Shown piece by piece: positions 1 to 7,844 of a stretch of DNA of 64,000 nucleotides. Under the pieces are notes generated by a model that was not told the DNA's origin, searched no databases, and worked only from the letters and a program-made list of their open reading frames with translations. Source of the DNA: Thalassococcus profundi (GTDB lineage Bacteria; Pseudomonadota; Alphaproteobacteria; Rhodobacterales; Rhodobacteraceae); contig NZ_QPMK01000007.1 of NCBI RefSeq assembly GCF_003344785.1, positions 16,513 to 80,512 of the forward strand, written 5' to 3'. The stretch's first letter is position 1. Each line of letters begins with the position of its first letter. The position numbers and the translations under genes were made by a program.

Positions 1-17
1 TTATTGGCAAGATGAAG
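1..17. repeat. Partial copy of interspersed repeat (TTATTGGCAAGATGAAG arm)
   Basis: The window opens with TTATTGGCAAGATGAAG. The same 17 bases recur at 24780-24796, and its reverse-complement form recurs at 24819-24835 and, truncated, at 15175-15186. All copies lie just downstream of genes. The part left of this copy is outside the window. Confidence 0.6.
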
Positions 18-35
18 CAGGAGACCTGCACGGAA

Positions 36-64
36 AAGGGCCGCGCTGGCATGGCGCGGCCCTT
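36..64 (-). terminator. Rho-independent terminator of the TRAP operon
   Basis: A perfect 11-bp stem (36-46 with 54-64) closes a 7-base loop. On the minus strand it starts 22 bases after the dctM stop and is followed by a short T run, so it has the form of an intrinsic terminator ending dctPQM transcription. Confidence 0.75.
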
Positions 65-85
65 CTGCATCTCTGGTTGCCGACA

Positions 86-1441
86 CTATCCGTAGACGAT
101 GTTGGGCAGCCAGGTGATGATTTCGGGGAAGAACATGCACAAAAGCAGACCCACGATCTGCAGGAAGAGGAACGGCAGGGCCGACTTGAAGATGTCGGTC
201 ATCGGGATTTCTGCCGGGGCCACGCCGCGCAGGTAGAAAAGCGCATAGCCGAAGGGCGGCGACAGGAAGGACATCTGCATGTTGACGAGGTAGAGGACCC
301 CGAACCACAGCACCAGGTCGTCGGGGTTGTCGAAGCCGAAGCTCGCCGCCCCCAGCGCCTTGATGATCGGCACGAAGATCGGCACGCAGAGCAGCAGGAT
401 GCCGACCCAGTCGAGGAACATGCCCAGCACCACCAGCACGATCTGCATGATGATGAGGATGCCCCAAGGGCCGAAGCCGGTCGCCTCGAGCGCGCCCTGC
501 ACGAATTGCTGGCCGCCTTCGAGCACATACAGCCCGACGAAGATCGTGGCGCCGAACATGATCCAGATCACCATGGCGCTGGCCTTGAGCGTGGTCAGCG
601 AGGCTTCGCGGACGGTCTGCCAGTCGAGCTTGCGATGGATGGCCGCCACGATGAAGGCCCCGAAGGTGCCGATGCCCGCGGCCTCCACGGGTGTGGCGAC
701 ACCGGTAAAGATCACGCCCAGCACGATCACGATCAGCGCGATGGGTGCCGACATGTTGCCCATGAGCGCGACCTTTTCGGCATTGGAGATCCGCTCCTCG
801 ACCGGGATCGGCGGGCCGAGCCTGGGATTGATGTAGCTGCGGATCACCACGTAGGCGATGTACATGCCCGACAGCAGCAGGCCGGGAATGACCGCGCCGA
901 TGAAAAGCTCGCCCACCGACTGTTCGGCCACAACCGCGTAGATGATGGCCAGGATCGACGGCGGGATCAGGATGCCCAGCGTGCCGCCGGCCATGATCGA
1001 GCCCATGGCGATCTTGGGATCGTAGCCGCGTTTCAGCATCGCGGGCAGGGCGATGATGCCCATGGTCACGACGGCCGCGCCGATGACGCCGACCATGGCC
1101 GCGAGCACCGTCGAGGCGATGATCGTCGCCGCCGCGAGCCCGCCTTTGACGCCGCCCAGCACCTTGTAGATCACGTCGAACATCTCGTTGATGATCCCCG
1201 CCCTTTCGAGCATCGAGGCCATGAAGATGAACAGCGGGATCGCCGAGAGCTGGTAGTTCGTCATCAGCGGGAAGATCCGGCTGGGCACGATGTTGAGCGC
1301 CCGTTCGTCACCCAGGATGAACAGGAACACGCAGGCCAGGCCGCCGGTGACGAAGGCCAGCGGCAGGCCCGCCATCAGCAGCACCAGCAGCGAGCCGAAC
1401 ATGATCAGCGTGAGCAGGCCAATTCCGATATCAAGTCCCAT
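86..1441 (-). CDS. dctM: TRAP transporter large permease subunit (DctM family)
   Basis: 451 residues, the usual length for the 12-helix DctM subunit of tripartite ATP-independent periplasmic transporters. It forms the Na+-coupled path that takes a carboxylate-type solute handed over by the periplasmic DctP protein. The protein is hydrophobic throughout, with glycine/proline-rich family segments such as GGTLGILIPPSI, and ends in a hydrophobic helix. It starts 3 bases after the dctQ stop, so the two are translated together. The ligand cannot be told from the permease. A terminator hairpin follows at 36-64. Confidence 0.95.
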   Translation of the reverse strand: MGLDIGIGLLTLIMFGSLLVLLMAGLPLAFVTGGLACVFLFILGDERALNIVPSRIFPLMTNYQLSAIPLFIFMASMLERAGIINEMFDVIYKVLGGVKGGLAAATIIASTVLAAMVGVIGAAVVTMGIIALPAMLKRGYDPKIAMGSIMAGGTLGILIPPSILAIIYAVVAEQSVGELFIGAVIPGLLLSGMYIAYVVIRSYINPRLGPPIPVEERISNAEKVALMGNMSAPIALIVIVLGVIFTGVATPVEAAGIGTFGAFIVAAIHRKLDWQTVREASLTTLKASAMVIWIMFGATIFVGLYVLEGGQQFVQGALEATGFGPWGILIIMQIVLVVLGMFLDWVGILLLCVPIFVPIIKALGAASFGFDNPDDLVLWFGVLYLVNMQMSFLSPPFGYALFYLRGVAPAEIPMTDIFKSALPFLFLQIVGLLLCMFFPEIITWLPNIVYG

Positions 1442-1444
1442 GGA

Positions 1445-2779
1445 TCAGGCCCCCCGTGCCACGGCGCGGATGTCCTGCGCCAGTTTCGAGATGCCTTGCA
1501 GCACCAGCAGCAGGCCACCGATCACCATGACCCATTTCATTGGCCACAAGGGCACCTCCCATTCGTTGAAACTGATTTCGCCCCAGCGGATGTTGGGGTC
1601 GGTCCACTGGTCCATGTTCCAATTGCCCAGCATCTCGAGGAAGCCGATGTCGCCGCGCGCCCAGTCCGACATCAGCCCGTTGCCTGTGGCGACCGCGTTG
1701 GCGTCGAGGGCGAAGATGTAGCTGGTGACCAGCAGCGTGCCCGCGAAGATGAAGAAGAAGACCGAGGTCAGCAGGTCGACCCAGGCCTTGTTGCTGCGCT
1801 TCATCGGGGCATAGAAGATGTCCACCCGCACGTGGGTTTCGGTCAGCATCGCGTAGGACCCGGCGATCAGGTACTGCATACCGAACATCAGGTACATGGC
1901 CTCGTGCGCCCAGTTCGTGGGGCTGCCAAAGACATAGCGGCTGACAACCTCGAAGTAGTAGACGAAGACCGCGATCACCGCCCAGTAGGCGACGAATTCG
2001 CCGGCAAAGAGATTCGTGCGGTCGATCCAGCCGGTCCAGCCGTCCGACACCCAGTCAGCGTCGTCCTTGCGCTCGGACTCTTCGAGTTTCCTGAGCGCCA
2101 GCTCGGCTTCGGAGACCTGTTCGCTTTCGGGCAGGCGGGCGTTGGCGCGCCGGACGAGACCCGGCATCAGGAACAGGTCCACGGCCATCGCCGCGAGCAG
2201 GATGTAGATCGCGTAGCGGGCGACGTTGTTCCAGTAGCTGAAGTCGCCCTGCGCGGTGGCGGCCAGGGGCCGCGCGGTTTCCAGCTCTGCACTGGCCTCG
2301 GCGATGCGTGCGCGGCCTTCCTCCAGACGCTGCTCGGCGCGTTCCACGTTGCGTTCGGCGCGGCGGATGGCAAAGGAACCTTCCTCTTCGGTGGCGATGG
2401 CCTCTTCCAGCTCCGCGCGCAGCCCGGGCAGGTCGGCTTCGGCCGTCGCGACACGCTCTTCCTCGCGGTTCAGGATCCGTTCGGCCTGACGCACCACGTT
2501 GTCGGCATCCGACACGGCAGAGCGGGCGTCCTGGCTCTGGGCATTGGCGAAGAGGATGGCGAGGAAGACCGGGATGAACAGCAGCCCCAGAAGGTTCTTC
2601 ACGTAGAACCGGTGCAGCCCCAGCATGCCGCCGGTCACCAGGATGAAATACCCCAGGCTCAGCGAATATCTGCGCCGGGCCGGTTTCGGACGCCGTGCCA
2701 GCGCCATGGCGATCAGCGGAAAGACGATCAAGCCGATCCAGTAGGCCCAATGCGGCAGCGTTAAATCGAGACTGGGCAT
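1445..2779 (-). CDS. dctQ: TRAP small permease subunit (DctQ) with N-terminal TM2-like and coiled-coil extension
   Basis: 444 residues, over twice the usual DctQ length of about 160-200. The DctQ part is the C-terminal half (from about residue 250), with four hydrophobic helices and the family-like segments VSRYVFGSP and ETHVRVDIFY. The N-terminal half has two or three helices with a GLHRFY motif near residues 54-59, as in TM2-domain proteins. A charged Glu/Arg/Ala coiled coil follows (about residues 90-175), then another helix. The reading frame is continuous and the domains are in register, so this is a real fusion. It sits between dctP and dctM. Confidence 0.9.
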   Translation of the reverse strand: MPSLDLTLPHWAYWIGLIVFPLIAMALARRPKPARRRYSLSLGYFILVTGGMLGLHRFYVKNLLGLLFIPVFLAILFANAQSQDARSAVSDADNVVRQAERILNREEERVATAEADLPGLRAELEEAIATEEEGSFAIRRAERNVERAEQRLEEGRARIAEASAELETARPLAATAQGDFSYWNNVARYAIYILLAAMAVDLFLMPGLVRRANARLPESEQVSEAELALRKLEESERKDDADWVSDGWTGWIDRTNLFAGEFVAYWAVIAVFVYYFEVVSRYVFGSPTNWAHEAMYLMFGMQYLIAGSYAMLTETHVRVDIFYAPMKRSNKAWVDLLTSVFFFIFAGTLLVTSYIFALDANAVATGNGLMSDWARGDIGFLEMLGNWNMDQWTDPNIRWGEISFNEWEVPLWPMKWVMVIGGLLLVLQGISKLAQDIRAVARGA

Positions 2780-2820
2780 GTCACCCCCTCGTCAATGTGG
2801 TTGAAGATGGTCGCAAGAGA

Positions 2821-2845
2821 GGGCCCGCGCGCAGCGCGCGGGCCC
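2821..2845 (-). promoter_or_regulatory. Strong hairpin between dctP and dctQ
   Basis: An 11-bp perfect GC stem (2821-2831 with 2835-2845) with a 3-base loop lies 24 bases after the dctP stop and before dctQ. There is no T run after it on the minus strand, so it looks more like an mRNA-stabilising or partial-attenuation element. Such an element would let the binding protein be made in excess over the membrane subunits. Confidence 0.6.
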
Positions 2846-2868
2846 GGGGCCGGTGTCCCGGCACGGTC

Positions 2869-3960
2869 TTACAGGTTCAGCGTCAGGCCTTCGATCTGCT
2901 CTTCCGTGACGTAGCCGAGCGAGCCGGACATCATGTAGTCGAGCTGAATCTTGAAGATCCGCGCCGCGTTCGGGTCGCGGTTGGCGTAGTCGAACCAGAT
3001 CGGCACGGCGACCTCGGTCATCAGTTCGACGTCGTCCTGGCTCAGGCGCGTGACCTCGGTGCCGTCGGCTTCGAACTTGGCCCAGGCTTCCTGGTCGGCC
3101 TTCTGGATTTCCGCGTGGTGATGCGCGGAATACCATTGCGTCTCCATCTCGACGAACTGCTTCATCTCGTCCGACAGCGCGTCCCAGGACGGCTGGCCGA
3201 CGGTGATGTCCATGAGGTCGACCGGCTGGTAGAGCGACATGAAGCCCGGAGGGCCCATGGAGATGTAGTCGGTGACCTGGCTGAAGCCGAGCGCGTAGTT
3301 CACCGCGGGGCCGACGTAATCGGCAGCGTCGATCGTGCCCTTTTCCAGCGCCGGGAAAATCTCGGAGCCGGGCAGAACCGTGGTTTCGGCGCCGATCTCG
3401 CTGAACACCTCGGCGACCATGCCGCCGGGCATGCGCATCTTGAGGCCGCGGAAATCGTCGATCGTCCGGATCGGCACCTTGGAGTGGATGATGTTCGGGC
3501 CGTGATGCACGGGGCCGACGAAATGCATGCCCTGCGCGGCGTAAAGCTCGCGCGCGATCTCCAGCCCGCCGAGGCCGAAGTAGAACACATCGAATTCGTG
3601 CGGATTGCGCAGACCCAGCGGATAGGACGTCATGAAGGTCGCGGCGGGAATGATCCCTTGCGCGTAGATGGTGAACGGGTTCACGGCATCCAGAACACCG
3701 TTCTTGACCGCGTCGTAAAGCTGGAAGTCGCCGACCACGTCATTGGCACCGAAAGGCTGAAAGCTCAACTCGCCGCCGGTCTTTTCCTGGATGGTGGCGC
3801 ACCAATCCTTGAAGGTCTGCAGGCCGATACCGCCGGTATGCGAGGTCTGGATCTTCCAGGTCGTGCCATTGGCCTGGGCCGAGGCGATATGGGGTGCTGC
3901 AAGACCTGCCGCCCCAAGCCCGATGAGCGCGCCGCGGCGCGATACGTTCGTCTTCGTCAT
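2869..3960 (-). CDS. dctP: TRAP transporter periplasmic solute-binding protein (DctP family)
   Basis: 363 residues. The N-terminus has a twin-arginine-like signal (SRRGALIGLG, then AxA before AQANG), which suggests Tat export of a folded protein. The body has DctP features: a FKDWCATIQEKTGGEL-type start and the later GLKMRMPGG segment, where the conserved arginine that binds the ligand carboxylate is usual. It captures the solute in the periplasm and delivers it to DctQM. A strong ribosome site (GGGAGGAAAAC) precedes the ATG. It is the first gene of dctPQM, 135 bases after cheD on the same strand. The ligand is unknown. Confidence 0.93.
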   Translation of the reverse strand: MTKTNVSRRGALIGLGAAGLAAPHIASAQANGTTWKIQTSHTGGIGLQTFKDWCATIQEKTGGELSFQPFGANDVVGDFQLYDAVKNGVLDAVNPFTIYAQGIIPAATFMTSYPLGLRNPHEFDVFYFGLGGLEIARELYAAQGMHFVGPVHHGPNIIHSKVPIRTIDDFRGLKMRMPGGMVAEVFSEIGAETTVLPGSEIFPALEKGTIDAADYVGPAVNYALGFSQVTDYISMGPPGFMSLYQPVDLMDITVGQPSWDALSDEMKQFVEMETQWYSAHHHAEIQKADQEAWAKFEADGTEVTRLSQDDVELMTEVAVPIWFDYANRDPNAARIFKIQLDYMMSGSLGYVTEEQIEGLTLNL

Positions 3961-4047
3961 GTTTTCCTCCCTTTGCGCCGCCTTCCTCCGAGCGGCCTCC
4001 TCCGCTCAGGTGCCGAGCGGCCCAAGAGTGGTAGCGCGCCTGCATGA

Positions 4048-4077
4048 ATTGGTAAAGCTTTCTCGCCAATTTTTGGC
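4048..4077. promoter_or_regulatory. Candidate operator upstream of dctP
   Basis: Two nested inverted repeats lie in the 135-base gap before dctP: ATTGG(4048-4052)/CCAAT(4066-4070) and GCCAA(4065-4069)-TTT-TTGGC(4073-4077). They are AT-rich against a GC-rich background and lie about 90-115 bases upstream of the start codon. They could bind a regulator; no regulator gene is adjacent, so this is tentative. Confidence 0.3.
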
Positions 4078-4095
4078 ATCCGTGGCGGTAGGCGG

Positions 4096-4635
4096 TCAGA
4101 AGAGCGTGACGTCCGGGGCCGGGCGCGGTGGCGCGGCGGGCCGTTCCCGGGGGACGGCGGGCTCGCCCTGGTCGGGAACCAGAAGCTGGCGCGCCTGACC
4201 GGTGACGGGCCAGAAGCGAATGCGGCGCGCGAGCGTGCCCCCAAGGCTCTGGCTCAGGCAGGGGATGCCTTCGTCCGCGAGGAACTTTAGCGCGAAGGCC
4301 CCGTTCATCGCGCCGATGTCGCGCAGGCGTGCATTCATCGACGCACCGCCAAAGACCTTGGCGGCCAGGCGCGTGCGGTCGGCGCCCTGCCGCAGCAGGC
4401 CGTTAACCAACAGTTCCATCGCGTAGGCACCATACCGGATGTCGTCGCCGGCCGCGCCGTCGCGGCTGGGCAGCAGGAAATGGTTCATGCCGCCGATGCG
4501 CCGGACGGGATCGAAGAGGCAGACCGCCACGCAGGAGCCCAGAACCGTGCTCAGCACCTCGTCGGGGGAGTCGGTGATGGCGAAGTCGCCCTGAAGCACG
4601 GTGATCGTGCGTTCGCTGGCAGCCGGTCGTGTCAT
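4096..4635 (-). CDS. cheD: Chemoreceptor glutamine deamidase CheD
   Basis: 179 residues. CheD deamidates glutamines of chemoreceptors in the cytoplasm. The catalytic Cys lies in VLGSCVAVCLFD and the His in IGGMNHFLLP, both in the expected order; the KVFGGASM segment is also typical. The proline-rich tail (about residues 155-179) is extra. The start chosen is the ATG whose first base is 4635, because it overlaps the cheB stop by 4 bases (ATGA). It is the last gene of the che operon; no clear terminator follows, so read-through toward dctP is possible. Confidence 0.93.
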   Translation of the reverse strand: MTRPAASERTITVLQGDFAITDSPDEVLSTVLGSCVAVCLFDPVRRIGGMNHFLLPSRDGAAGDDIRYGAYAMELLVNGLLRQGADRTRLAAKVFGGASMNARLRDIGAMNGAFALKFLADEGIPCLSQSLGGTLARRIRFWPVTGQARQLLVPDQGEPAVPRERPAAPPRPAPDVTLF

Positions 4636-5675
4636 TGCCGCATCGCCCCCAATTGCCCTTGCCGCGCGGTGCAGGCCGCCAGCAGCGCCGGTCCGATTTG
4701 TGGCAGCGGCAGGATCTGCTCTGCCGCGCCGATCTCTGCCGCCGCCCGTGGCATGCCGTAGACCACCGACGTCACCGCATCCTGCGCAATGGTGGCCGCG
4801 CCAGCCCTGCGCAGGGCGAGCAAGCCGTCGGCGCCGTCCGACCCCATACCGGTCAGCAGCGCTGCCGCGATCCGGGGTCCCAGTGGCACCGCCGACCGGA
4901 ACAAGGCATCCACCGAGGGCACATGGCCGCAGATCGGCGCACCGGGGTCCAACGCCAAGCGGGGTGCGGAGCCGCCCGGCCGCGGGCGCAGAGTCAGATG
5001 CGCGCGCAGTCCCGCGGCCACCACGATCTGGCCTGGCCTGGGTCGCTCTGTATCGGTGGCCGGCACCACGTGCGCCGGGCATTGTCGGTCCAGCAGGCGC
5101 ACCAGAGAGCGACCGAAGTCAGCGCCCGTGTGCTGCACGATTAGCGTCGCGGGACAGGCCTCCGGAAATGCACTCAACACGGTCAGCAGGGCATCGACGC
5201 CGCCGGTCGAAGCGCCGATCAGCACCATCGGGCTGCCCGGTTCCATTTCGGCGGCAACCGGCGCGCCGGTCGTCGCACGCGGCGCCCGGGCGGTGGACAT
5301 GCGCGTGATCGTGCGGATCGTGTCGGCGATCCGGTCGCGCGGCATGTTCTGGTCGATTTCGAACAGTCCGGAGCGGATCAGGCTGCGGCGCCGGTCGGGT
5401 CCTTCGGCGCCGGGTGCCCGCGGAGCGGCCAGGAGGATCCAGCGGATGTCCAGAGTTTCGAACAGCGCCCGCATCACCTCGAATTCCGGCTGCTGCGACA
5501 GGCCCTGTTCGATCATCACCAATTGCGGCCGATGATCCTCGACCACGGCGAAGGTCTCCATCAGGTCGCGTGTCCCGGCAACAAGGTGAAAATCCTCGAA
5601 CCCCTCGAGCATGCGGGCGAAATGGGTCCGTACGGCAAAGCTTTGCGCCGCGATGACGAGGCTGACCTGTCGCAT
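4632..5675 (-). CDS. cheB: Chemotaxis methylesterase CheB with a degenerate receiver domain
   Basis: 347 residues. The C-terminal methylesterase domain (about 148-340) removes methyl groups from chemoreceptors and keeps the triad: Ser156 in GASTGG, His182 in VQHTG and Asp280 in LTGMGSDGADG. The N-terminal domain has receiver size but not receiver chemistry: the acidic pair is replaced by Ala9-Ala10, the phosphoacceptor Asp by Glu56 (VMIEQG), and the conserved Lys-Pro near residue 107 is absent. So the enzyme is probably active but not switched on by CheA in the usual way. It overlaps cheD by 4 bases. Confidence 0.92.
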   Translation of the reverse strand: MRQVSLVIAAQSFAVRTHFARMLEGFEDFHLVAGTRDLMETFAVVEDHRPQLVMIEQGLSQQPEFEVMRALFETLDIRWILLAAPRAPGAEGPDRRRSLIRSGLFEIDQNMPRDRIADTIRTITRMSTARAPRATTGAPVAAEMEPGSPMVLIGASTGGVDALLTVLSAFPEACPATLIVQHTGADFGRSLVRLLDRQCPAHVVPATDTERPRPGQIVVAAGLRAHLTLRPRPGGSAPRLALDPGAPICGHVPSVDALFRSAVPLGPRIAAALLTGMGSDGADGLLALRRAGAATIAQDAVTSVVYGMPRAAAEIGAAEQILPLPQIGPALLAACTARQGQLGAMRQ

Positions 5676-5705
5676 GGGAGGGCTCCTTTTGGCGCAGTTC
5701 GGCCG

Positions 5706-6083
5706 TCAGAAAACGGTACAGACGCCGGTTTCGGGCATGTCTTTCGCCGCACGTTCCCCGCACCCGCCGGCGAGCCGTTCGGCCAGGGCGCGCAGGGGAA
5801 CCCGGGACAGAGGCAAGCGGGTATCCACCGCATCTTCGGCCCACATGCCGGGTGCGGCGCTGTCCAGATACGCGGTCAGGGCGGATAATGACTGGCTGAT
5901 CGTGTCCAGTTTCTGCAATTCCTTTATCGTGGCACTGCGCAGGGCGAGGTCCTCGCGCTGAAGCAGTTCGACTATCGCCCGCTCCACCTTTTGCACATGG
6001 GCGGCCAGAAGGTGGAGTTCGGCGCTCGTCCGCTCCGCGATGCTGCGCGAACTCAGCGCGACGAAAGGAACCTCATCGCTCAC
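5706..6083 (-). CDS. Small helical protein of the che operon, candidate CheZ/CheT-like CheY-P phosphatase
   Basis: 125 residues from the GTG whose first base is 6083. That start overlaps the cheY stop as GTGA, matching the other junctions of the operon; a longer frame opens at 6110 but overlaps cheY by 31 bases. The sequence is almost all amphipathic helix (about residues 10-75). It contains LQKLDTISQSL, a D-x-x-x-Q pattern (Asp60, Gln64) like the catalytic Asp/Gln pair of CheZ, and of CheT in Sinorhizobium. I found no other domain. Function is inferred from the motif and position only; the C-terminal third has no recognisable feature. Confidence 0.8.
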   Translation of the reverse strand: MSDEVPFVALSSRSIAERTSAELHLLAAHVQKVERAIVELLQREDLALRSATIKELQKLDTISQSLSALTAYLDSAAPGMWAEDAVDTRLPLSRVPLRALAERLAGGCGERAAKDMPETGVCTVF

Positions 6084-6466
6084 AGCCGGCCCACCACGCT
6101 TTCGATGCATTTGCGCATGGCGTCCGAGGTGAAGGGTTTCTTGATCATGTTGTTGAGGCCCAGGGTCTTTGCCTGCGCGACCAGCTCCGGTGTCGGTTTG
6201 CCGGTTACGAGGATGAAGCCGATTTTCTGCGTTGCCGGGGTCTGGCGCAGCGCTTTGAGCAGACCCAACCCGTCGAGACCTGGCATGTTGTAATCCGACA
6301 GGACGAGGTGCACGGGCTGGCCGGCAATCCGTTGATAGGCGGCGCGGCCGTCGTTTTCGGTGGCGTAGTTGCGCAGGCCGATGTCGTCCAGGGCCTGGGT
6401 GATAAGCCCGCGGCTGGTAGCCATGTCGTCGACGACCATGACCCGGAGCTGATCCTTCAAACTCAT
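6080..6466 (-). CDS. cheY: Response regulator CheY (second copy in operon)
   Basis: 128-residue single receiver domain. All key residues are present: Asp13/Asp14, phosphoacceptor Asp58 (LVLSDYNMPGLDG), Thr88 and Lys110 (IKKPF). CheA phosphorylates it; it then either binds the flagellar switch or acts as a phosphate sink. It overlaps cheR by 4 bases and the next small gene by 4 bases. Two CheY proteins in one operon is normal for alphaproteobacteria, where one often drains phosphate from the other; which does which is not visible here. Confidence 0.94.
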   Translation of the reverse strand: MSLKDQLRVMVVDDMATSRGLITQALDDIGLRNYATENDGRAAYQRIAGQPVHLVLSDYNMPGLDGLGLLKALRQTPATQKIGFILVTGKPTPELVAQAKTLGLNNMIKKPFTSDAMRKCIESVVGRL

Positions 6467-7362
6467 AGCGCGCCCTCCCGAAGTGGTGCTTTGGCCGTGG
6501 TGCCGGTGTGGCGATATGCGGTCACGCCAATGGTGGAAAACCGGCCGAGCATCGTGTCCGGCAGGCGCTCAGAATGTCCGATCAGCAAGGCGCCCCCCGT
6601 GGCGAGAACCGCTTCGAACCCGGACCAGAGGCGCGCCTGCGTCGGCTTGTCGAAATAGATCGCCACGTTGCGGCAAAGGATGATGTCGAAGGGGCCGCGC
6701 ACGGGCCAGGGACCGATCAGGTTGAGGGTGTTGAAGGTCACCAGGGACCGTGGACCCGGTCCGATCTCGGCGGCGTCGGGCGGCACGGGACGGGTCCAGC
6801 GCCGGAGATGATCCGGCGTCAGGCCCGTCAATTCGTCGCTGCGGTATTGGCCCGCCCGCGCCCTTTCCATGACCGCCGGATCGATGTCTGTTGCGAGGAT
6901 CTTGATATCGAACGCGGCCGCCTTCGGTTCCAGGTCGAGCAGGGTCATTGCAAGGGAATACGGCTCTTGTCCGGTCGAGCAGCCGGCGGACCAGAGACGC
7001 ACGCGGCCTCCCTGCCGGGCACGTTCCAACAGGTCGGGCAGAAGCTCTTGCCGCAACAGGTCGAAGTGATGCGCCTCGCGGAAGAATTGCGTCACATTGG
7101 TGGTGAGCGCCGAGAGCAGTTGCACCTTTTCAGCCTCGTCCGAACCGGCCTCGAGCATGTCGATATAGGCCCCGAAGGAGGCGATGCCGCGGCTTCGGAG
7201 CCGCCGTGCCAGGCGGGAATAGACCAGCGGCTTCTTGGCCTCCGACAGGCTGAGCCCGAACTCTGCCAAAGCCAGGGCCGCGATGCGCCGGAAATCGCCA
7301 TCTTCGAAGGAAAACTCCTGCGCGGGCGGAGAGGGCGGAGAGGGCGGAGGGGCAAGCGTCAT
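6463..7362 (-). CDS. cheR: Chemoreceptor glutamate methyltransferase CheR
   Basis: 299 residues. It transfers methyl groups from S-adenosylmethionine to receptor glutamates, opposing CheB. The N-terminal helical part (about 20-90) carries the SRLARRLR-type basic segment. The SAM-binding motif is WSAGCSTGQEPYSLAM (about residue 125), and ILATDIDP and ILCRNVAIYF follow, all standard for CheR. A proline-rich N-terminal stretch precedes the domain. It overlaps cheW by 4 bases and cheY by 4 bases. Confidence 0.95.
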   Translation of the reverse strand: MTLAPPPSPPSPPAQEFSFEDGDFRRIAALALAEFGLSLSEAKKPLVYSRLARRLRSRGIASFGAYIDMLEAGSDEAEKVQLLSALTTNVTQFFREAHHFDLLRQELLPDLLERARQGGRVRLWSAGCSTGQEPYSLAMTLLDLEPKAAAFDIKILATDIDPAVMERARAGQYRSDELTGLTPDHLRRWTRPVPPDAAEIGPGPRSLVTFNTLNLIGPWPVRGPFDIILCRNVAIYFDKPTQARLWSGFEAVLATGGALLIGHSERLPDTMLGRFSTIGVTAYRHTGTTAKAPLREGAL

Positions 7363-7844
7363 GCGGCGACTCCGGCGGGCTGGTCGAGAACGGCCGTCAG
7401 GTTGATGACCCGGATCATCGTCTCTCCGGAAGAGATCACGCCCTGAATGCTGCTGCGCGTCGCCTCGGACTTGATGTCGGGGGTGGGCTGGATCTCGGCT
7501 GTATCGACCGACAGGATCTCGGAGACGGATTCCACCAGAAGGCCGATGGTATTGCCCTCTGCCGCCGCGACGATGACGACGTTGCGTTCGTTCGTGGGTG
7601 TCTGGCCAAGCCCGAAGCGCGCGGCGAGGTCGAAGATCGGAATGACTGCGCCGCGCAGGTTCATCACGCCAAGCACATCGTCGGGTGTGTGGGGCAAGGC
7701 GGTCACCGTGGTCCAGCGCCGGATTTCACGGATCTGCGTGATCTCGAGGCAGTAGCTTTGTCCGCCGGCGGAAAAAGTCACGAATTCGAAGATCGCGGAG
7801 GGCGGCGTGTCCTCCGTTTCGGTCGGGTCAAGTGCCGTCGACAT
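7359..7844 (-). CDS. cheW: Chemotaxis adaptor CheW
   Basis: 161 residues forming one CheW SH3-like domain, which couples receptors to the kinase CheA. Family segments are clear: FSAGGQSYCLEITQIREIRRW at the start of the domain (first part quoted), LPHTPDDVLGVMNLRGAVIPIFDL in the middle and an ILSV turn later. A short acidic tail of 20 residues precedes the domain. It overlaps the 3-prime end of cheA by 17 bases, so its ribosome site lies inside cheA. Confidence 0.94.
   Translation of the reverse strand: MSTALDPTETEDTPPSAIFEFVTFSAGGQSYCLEITQIREIRRWTTVTALPHTPDDVLGVMNLRGAVIPIFDLAARFGLGQTPTNERNVVIVAAAEGNTIGLLVESVSEILSVDTAEIQPTPDIKSEATRSSIQGVISSGETMIRVINLTAVLDQPAGVAA

Noticed and set aside
77-2764. 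895-residue plus-strand frame opposite dctM-dctQ
   Set aside because: It is rich in His, Asp, Gln and Arg in the way typical of antisense frames of GC-rich genes, has no recognisable domain, and lies entirely opposite two clear transporter genes.
65-3960. Read-through from cheD into dctP as one operon
   Set aside because: No strong terminator was seen after cheD, but the 135-base gap with its own dyads and ribosome site suits a separate TRAP promoter; not claimed either way.
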